This document shows positions 6,943 through 10,737 of a DNA stretch of 10,737 bases, in pieces (position 1 is the stretch's first letter; each line of letters starts with the position of its first letter). A program made the translations under genes and the position numbers. Origin of the DNA: Bacteroidota bacterium (GTDB lineage: Bacteria > Bacteroidota > Bacteroidia > Bacteroidales > UBA1402); contig JAUZOU010000064.1 of the NCBI GenBank assembly GCA_030706285.1, forward strand, positions 1 through 10,737, in the 5' to 3' direction. The notes beneath the pieces are model-generated. The model made no database searches. It saw only the letters and a list, made by a program, of their open reading frames with translations, and was not told where the DNA came from.

Positions 6943-6985
6943 AAGAAAGCCCCGTCAACCAGTTTGGCAGGGCTTTCTTATTTCT
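6943..6985 (+). terminator. Rho-independent terminator of pnp
   Basis: AAGAAAGCCC (6943-6952) pairs perfectly with GGGCTTTCTT (6970-6979) around a 17-nt loop that contains a further CCA/TGG pairing. The T-tract is interrupted (TTTCTTATTTCT). It starts 20 nt after the pnp stop codon. Confidence 0.8.
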
Positions 6986-7165
6986 ACGGGCTGAGTTCTC
7001 TCCTTTAGGATGGAATCAGGGCTTAGCGCTTGTTCTGGGACTTTACCTTTTATTATCTGATCACCTGACTCAACAGCTACCATTGGTTTGAACGGAACCG
7101 GAAGCCTATGGCCTTATTAGTTAGGATCTTGCCAGCTCTTTTATCGGAGGAAAAAGCCTGGGCGT

Positions 7166-7196
7166 TTTGTTCACGTCCTAAAAAAAACTAACTTTG
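7166..7196 (+). promoter_or_regulatory. Bacteroidota -33/-7 promoter for the ABC-F gene
   Basis: TTTG (7166-7169), a 19-nt spacer and TAACTTTG (7189-7196) give a full consensus match. Transcription would begin near 7202, about 67 nt before ATG 7269. Confidence 0.7.
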
Positions 7197-7268
7197 CATG
7201 CTCTTTGAGAAAAGAGGTAGTACAAACAAGCTGGCTTTGTGAAAGGCCATTAGAACAATAGGTAAAAA

Positions 7269-8885
7269 ATGATTACAGTTAACAATTTAAAAGTTCAGTT
7301 CGGCAAACGAGTCCTGTTTCAGGATGTCAATCTCAAATTCACTCAGGGAAACTGTTATGGCATCATCGGCGCCAACGGTGCTGGGAAGTCCACGTTGCTC
7401 CGGGTGTTAAGCGGAGACATCGAAGCAGTCAGCGGCACCATTTCATTTGGGCCTGGCGAGCGATTGTCCGTATTGAAGCAAAACCACTTCGAATTTGATG
7501 CCTTTACCGTGATGGATACCGTTTTAATGGGGCACGATACCCTCTGGGCCATCAAGGAAGAAAAAGAAGCCATCTATCAGAAAGAAGACTTTTCAGATGC
7601 CGATGGCTTGCGTGCCTCAGAACTTGAAGATCAGTTTGCCGAGCTGGATGGCTGGAACGCCGAAAGCAATGCCGCAGCTCTTTTAAGTGGATTGGGTATT
7701 AAAGAAGCCCAGCATTATATGAAAATGGCTGACCTCAGCAACAAAGAAAAAGTACAGGTGTTGCTGGCGCGTGCCTTGTTTGGCAATCCTGACAATCTGT
7801 TGCTTGATGAGCCGACCAATGACCTGGACGTTGAAACGGTCATGTGGCTGGAAAACTATCTGGCCAACTATGAAAATACCGTTCTGGTTGTTTCTCATGA
7901 CCGTCGCTTCCTTGATTCGGTTTCCACCTATACCATCGATATAGACTTTAACAGGATTCAGCAGTTTGCCGGTAACTATAGTTTCTGGTATGAGTCCAGC
8001 CAGCTGGCTCTTCGCCAGCAACAGATGCAAAACAAGAAGACAGAGGAAAAACGCAAGGAACTGGAAGAGTTTATCCGCCGTTTTTCGGCCAATGTGGCCA
8101 AGTCCCGTCAGGCAACCAGTCGCCGCAAGATGCTGGACAAACTGAATGTCGAAGATATCCAGCCTTCATCACGCCGTTATCCGGGGATTATTTTCACCCC
8201 CGATCGTGAACCGGGCAATTCCATTCTGGAAGTGCATGGACTGAGAGCCAGTGTGGAAGGTGATGTCTTGTTCAGGGATGTGAATTTCAATGTTGAGAAA
8301 GGAGATAAGATCTGTTTCCTTTCTCACGATTCCAGAGCCATGACGGCCTTGTTTGAAATCCTGAACGGAGCAAAACATGCGGATGAAGGGACGTATAACT
8401 GGGGCATTACCATTACCACCGCTTATTTGCCAGTTGACAACAGCGTTTTTTTCAATACTGATTTAAATCTGGTTGACTGGTTGGGCCAGTTTTCTGACGA
8501 TACGAGTGATTTTTACATCCGTGGTTATCTTGGTAAAATGCTCTTTTCCGGTGAAGAAATTTATAAAAAGGCTTCGGTCTTGTCCGGAGGCGAGAAAATG
8601 CGTTGCATGATTTCCCGGATGATGTTGAAAAATGCTAATGTCCTGATATTGGATTCTCCGGCCAACCACCTTGACCTGGAATCGATCCAGGCGTTCAACA
8701 ATACCCTGACTGTCTTTAAAGGCAATGTTTTGATGGCTTCACAGGACCGCGAGTTCATCCAGACGGTTTGCAACCGTATCATCGAACTGACGCCGAATGG
8801 CATCATCGACAAGATGACGGACTATGAAAGCTATTTGCTGGATCCATTAGTCAAAGAACAACGAGAGAGATTGTATGCGATTTGA
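7269..8885 (+). CDS. ABC-F family ATPase (YkpA/YbiT-like) with a degenerate second ATP site
   Basis: The 538-residue product has two ABC domains joined by a linker and no membrane segment. ABC-F proteins bind the ribosome and affect translation; the exact role of this subgroup is uncertain. Domain 1 has Walker A GANGAGKST (34-42), Walker B NLLLDE (E181) and switch H210, but its signature is LSNKE (156-160) instead of LSGGQ. The linker (about 240-305) contains the family stretch SSQLALRQQQ and a basic helix with FIRRFSANVAKSRQATSRRK. Domain 2 keeps LSGGE (438-442) but has no Walker A lysine (SHDSRAMT, 352-359), has S463 in place of the catalytic Glu (LDSPANHLD) and Q492 in place of the switch His (SQDREF). 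The lost motifs all fall in one composite site; the other is complete. It has its own promoter. Drug resistance is not implied. Confidence 0.92.
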   Translation: MITVNNLKVQFGKRVLFQDVNLKFTQGNCYGIIGANGAGKSTLLRVLSGDIEAVSGTISFGPGERLSVLKQNHFEFDAFTVMDTVLMGHDTLWAIKEEKEAIYQKEDFSDADGLRASELEDQFAELDGWNAESNAAALLSGLGIKEAQHYMKMADLSNKEKVQVLLARALFGNPDNLLLDEPTNDLDVETVMWLENYLANYENTVLVVSHDRRFLDSVSTYTIDIDFNRIQQFAGNYSFWYESSQLALRQQQMQNKKTEEKRKELEEFIRRFSANVAKSRQATSRRKMLDKLNVEDIQPSSRRYPGIIFTPDREPGNSILEVHGLRASVEGDVLFRDVNFNVEKGDKICFLSHDSRAMTALFEILNGAKHADEGTYNWGITITTAYLPVDNSVFFNTDLNLVDWLGQFSDDTSDFYIRGYLGKMLFSGEEIYKKASVLSGGEKMRCMISRMMLKNANVLILDSPANHLDLESIQAFNNTLTVFKGNVLMASQDREFIQTVCNRIIELTPNGIIDKMTDYESYLLDPLVKEQRERLYAI

Positions 8886-8894
8886 CCGGATTCG

Positions 8895-9182
8895 TCAGTC
8901 ATCCATTTCGAGGGCGTCGTCGTTCAGGTAGTCAATCCTTTCTTCTTCATCATCATCGGCCGCGGTATACTGAATGAGATCCATCAGTTCCTCGGCCTTT
9001 TTTCTGTCCTTTTCAAAAATGTGCAGACGGACACTGCCCAACGAATCGGGTAATCCAGGATATGGGCTGTTCTGGTTGCTCAGGAAACAGGGAATATTGT
9101 TTGAGTCAAGAGCACCCTTTACGATGGCTGCTTCACCTAAATCATGAAATTCCATGAAGACGATGGTTCTTTCTTGTGCCAT
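8895..9182 (-). CDS. DUF2007 domain protein
   Basis: The 95-residue product has a DUF2007 ('putative signal transducing protein') core at about residues 5-72. EFHDLGEAAIVKGALDSNNIPCFLSN forms the expected strand-helix-strand, and GSVRLHIFEKDRKKAEELM the following strand and helix. A strongly acidic tail (76-95, DDDEEERIDYLNDDALEMDD) follows. There is no signal peptide or membrane segment, so it is probably cytosolic. The domain resembles ferredoxin-like/ACT-type small regulatory folds, but no biochemical role is established to my knowledge. It is convergent with the ABC-F gene, with only 9 nt between stop codons and no visible terminator there. It may be transcribed alone or by readthrough from the helicase gene 134 nt upstream. 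Confidence 0.75.
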   Translation of the reverse strand: MAQERTIVFMEFHDLGEAAIVKGALDSNNIPCFLSNQNSPYPGLPDSLGSVRLHIFEKDRKKAEELMDLIQYTAADDDEEERIDYLNDDALEMDD

Positions 9183-9198
9183 AGCTGTCTGTTTTTTT

Positions 9199-9206
9199 CA
9201 AAAATA
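9199..9206 (-). promoter_or_regulatory. Candidate -7 element upstream of the DUF2007 gene
   Basis: TATTTTTG on the minus strand matches TAnnTTTG 16 nt before the ATG at 9182. No TTTG lies at the right distance (the nearest is 14 nt away), so this is weak. Readthrough from the helicase gene is the alternative. Confidence 0.25.
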
Positions 9207-9316
9207 CATCAACTTTGATTCAAAGATCCGAAATTCTTCAAAACTTTTTTGTTTGTTAAACTCGACAGGGGTAATCAATTATTTTTCTAATTGAATCACA
9301 GGCTGTTGAAGATAAC

Positions 9317-10540
9317 TCAGCTATTCCTTTTTTTATGTGGGTTACGGCCTCTGCCTTTGTTTCCGAATCCGCCTCCATGATGTTTGGATGGGGCCCATTC
9401 TGGTCCTTCACCTACTTCTTGGGGCAATTGAAGACGGTACATGGATTTCCCAAGAAATTTTTCAATGCGTTCAAAATAGTCCTGTTCGTCTTCAGAGACA
9501 AAGGTGATGGACAATCCCTCTGCACTGGCCCGTGCCGTACGACCGATGCGATGCACATAATCTTCGGCGTCATGAGGCACATCGTAGTTGATGACCACAC
9601 TGATGTCTTCGATGTCGATACCACGCGACACGATATCGGTGGCAACCAGAATGTTCGTCTTGCCAGACCGGAAATCCTGCATAGTACGGTCCCGTTCTGA
9701 CTGATCAAGGTCTGAATGCATTTCAGCAACCGGAAGTTTCATGGAACGCAGGGTCCTGGTTACTTCCCTGACCTTGATTTTTGAAGAGGCAAAGATCAGA
9801 ACCTTGTCTGGCAGCGTTTCTGTAAAAAGGCTTTTGACAAGATACGCCTTTTGACGTTCGTAACAGATATAAGCTGATTGGATGATGTTTTCATTTGGTT
9901 TTGAAACGGCCAGCCTGATTTCTGCAGGTGCAATCATAATGGTTTTGGCCAGTTCCCTGATTTTGCCAGGCATAGTGGCGGAAAATAGCATGGTCTGCCG
10001 TCGCTTCGGCAGCTCATTGACCACTTGCATGATGTCATCGAAAAAGCCCATATCGAGCATCCGGTCAGCTTCGTCCAATATGAAATATTGTACTTGTGAG
10101 AGATCGATCAGCCCTAGCTTCAAATAAGAAAGCAACCTTCCAGGTGTCGCGATGACAATGTCTACGCCGGCCTGCAGGCCTTTTTTTTGTTGTTCCCACA
10201 CAATGCCGTCGCTCCCTCCGTATACGGCAACGGAAGAAACAGGCAGATAATATCCGAATCCGGCTATCTGCTGATCGATCTGTTGAGCCAGTTCGCGGGT
10301 TGGCACCATAACGATGGCATTGATCGCATCTTCAGGATGTTCGGATTTTACCAGGTTGTTAAGAATGGGAAGGAGGTAGGCGGCAGTCTTGCCAGTCCCA
10401 GTCTGGGCGCAAGCGATCAGGTCTTTGCCTTCCAGTAAAATAGGTATTGATTGCTCCTGGACCGGGGTACAATCATGGAAATTCATGGCCCACAGTCCAT
10501 CCAGGACTTCTTCTTCTAAATCAAGTTCTTCAAATGTCAT
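9317..10540 (-). CDS. DEAD-box ATP-dependent RNA helicase, RhlE-type
   Basis: The 407-residue product is a complete DEAD-box helicase that unwinds short RNA duplexes with ATP in the cytoplasm. Such proteins act in ribosome assembly, cold adaptation or RNA decay. Motifs in order: Q motif (TFEELDL...CTPVQEQSIP, Q28), I AQTGTGKT (45-52), Ia PTRELA (80-85), Ib TPGR, II DEAD (156-159), III SAT (187-189), V ATDIVSRGIDI (300-310) and VI HRIGRTAR (330-337). A short Gly/Lys/Arg-rich tail (about 388-407, HHGGGFGNKGRGRNPHKKRNS without its first residue) probably helps RNA binding. I chose ATG 10540; the frame's earlier TTG at 10546 adds only two residues. The gene is followed by DUF2007 on the same strand. 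Its upstream region is occupied by a 78-nt tandem repeat array starting 75 nt before the start codon. Confidence 0.94.
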   Translation of the reverse strand: MTFEELDLEEEVLDGLWAMNFHDCTPVQEQSIPILLEGKDLIACAQTGTGKTAAYLLPILNNLVKSEHPEDAINAIVMVPTRELAQQIDQQIAGFGYYLPVSSVAVYGGSDGIVWEQQKKGLQAGVDIVIATPGRLLSYLKLGLIDLSQVQYFILDEADRMLDMGFFDDIMQVVNELPKRRQTMLFSATMPGKIRELAKTIMIAPAEIRLAVSKPNENIIQSAYICYERQKAYLVKSLFTETLPDKVLIFASSKIKVREVTRTLRSMKLPVAEMHSDLDQSERDRTMQDFRSGKTNILVATDIVSRGIDIEDISVVINYDVPHDAEDYVHRIGRTARASAEGLSITFVSEDEQDYFERIEKFLGKSMYRLQLPQEVGEGPEWAPSKHHGGGFGNKGRGRNPHKKRNS

Positions 10541-10594
10541 ACACAAGTTTCAGGTTATATCCCTGCCCGTTTGTCCGGTACAGGAATTCGAGTA

Positions 10595-10602
10595 CAAAGT
10601 AA
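10595..10602 (-). promoter_or_regulatory. Candidate -7 element of the helicase gene
   Basis: TTACTTTG on the minus strand has one mismatch to TAnnTTTG. It lies 54 nt before the helicase ATG, and the -33 position would fall inside the adjacent repeat array (about 10621-10626), where no TTTG is seen. The call is weak. Confidence 0.3.
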
Positions 10603-10614
10603 CAAAAAAAGTCG

Positions 10615-10737
10615 AACGTTTTAAGCAGCGAGTGCAGAGGCGAAATTTATTTCGACTATGCCGAGTCGCGCAAAACGGCTGTTTTAAGAATAAACGTTTT
10701 AAGCAGCGAGTGCAGAGGCGAAATTTATTTCGACTAT
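10615..10737. repeat. Intergenic tandem repeat, 78-nt period, 45-nt identical core, running off the edge
   Basis: A 45-nt block at 10615-10659, beginning AACGTTTTAAGCAGCG and ending TTTCGACTAT, recurs without any mismatch at 10693-10737, where the window ends. The 33 nt between the copies include AAAAC-GGCT-GTTTT, which can form a hairpin, and another GTTTTAAG, a motif also found in the core (10618, 10681, 10696). Inside each core CGAAATTTATTTCG is an inverted repeat (10641-10654 and 10719-10732). The sequence before copy 1 does not match the spacer, so 10615 is the helicase-side end of the array. The period equals 26 codons, and one frame on each strand is open throughout, but neither has an ATG. 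The identity and size suggest a repeat family; a CRISPR is less likely. Extent and copy number are unknown. Confidence 0.85.

Larger units (their letters stand above)
6924..7268 (+). other. Intergenic region between pnp and the ABC-F gene
   Basis: This 345-nt gap contains the pnp terminator (6943-6985) and the ABC-F promoter (7166-7196), followed by a leader of about 65 nt. The leader can form a small hairpin, CTCTTT/AAAGAG (7201-7216), and a bulged one at about 7230-7250. From about 6990 to 7160 I see no reading frame with a credible start, no RNA gene and no repeat. Confidence 0.6.

Noticed and set aside
7201..7250. Attenuator or riboswitch in the ABC-F leader, as in some antibiotic-responsive ABC-F genes
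   Set aside because: Only a 6-bp hairpin and a bulged one are present, with no U-tract or leader peptide, so regulation cannot be supported.
9276..9296. TCAATTA/TAATTGA inverted repeat as terminator of the helicase gene
   Set aside because: It is a pure A/T stem of 7 bp without a clear U-tract on the minus strand, too weak to call.
9335..9700. Plus-strand reading frame of 121 residues
   Set aside because: It is antisense to conserved helicase motifs V and VI and shows no independent family features.
10615..10737. CRISPR array (45-nt repeat, 33-nt spacer)
   Set aside because: The sizes are within the type II range, but only two copies are visible, the interval shares motifs with the repeat (GTTTTAAG, AAAAC) and is not an unrelated spacer, the repeat lacks the usual GTTG...CAAC ends, and no cas gene is in the window. 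More sequence to the right could reopen this.

Overview
The window looks like chromosomal DNA from a member of the Bacteroidota, most likely the order Bacteroidales. Three things point that way. Several gene starts are preceded by the characteristic -33/-7 promoter (TTTG or a near match, 19-20 nt, TAnnTTTG). Shine-Dalgarno sites are mostly absent. The protein set is typical of the group: a DUF4369/thioredoxin-like lipoprotein, an Fn3 plus FGE-sulfatase lipoprotein, a YkpA/YbiT-type ABC-F protein and DUF2007. The genus cannot be fixed from this sequence.

Layout: (1) 1-672, C-terminal part of PriA helicase (+), followed by an AU-rich terminator. (2) 976-2145, a lipoprotein (+) with its own promoter, an Fn3-like domain and a formylglycine-generating-enzyme fold without the catalytic cysteines. 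(3) A strong bidirectional terminator at 2215-2262 separates it from the convergent greA-HIT operon (-). (4) 3303-4448, a lipoprotein (-) with a thioredoxin fold that has lost CXXC. (5) 4674-6923, divergent pnp (+), whose PNPase ends in an Arg/Asp-rich octapeptide repeat. (6) 7269-8885, an ABC-F protein (+) with one degenerate ATP site. (7) 8895-9182, a DUF2007 protein (-), and 9317-10540, an RhlE-type DEAD-box RNA helicase (-). (8) From 10615 to the right edge, a tandem repeat with a 78-nt period and a perfectly conserved 45-nt core.

Most of the content is core information processing: replication restart (PriA), transcription elongation (GreA), RNA decay (PNPase), RNA remodelling (DEAD-box) and probably translation (ABC-F). 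The genes are mostly separate transcription units with recognisable promoters and terminators; only greA-HIT is clearly an operon.

I see no mobile element, RNA gene, defence system or obviously new multi-gene system. The best leads are a terminator placed between the greA promoter and the greA start codon (possible attenuation), the intergenic 78-nt repeat array beside the helicase gene, and the ABC-F protein in which every degenerate motif falls in the same composite ATP site.
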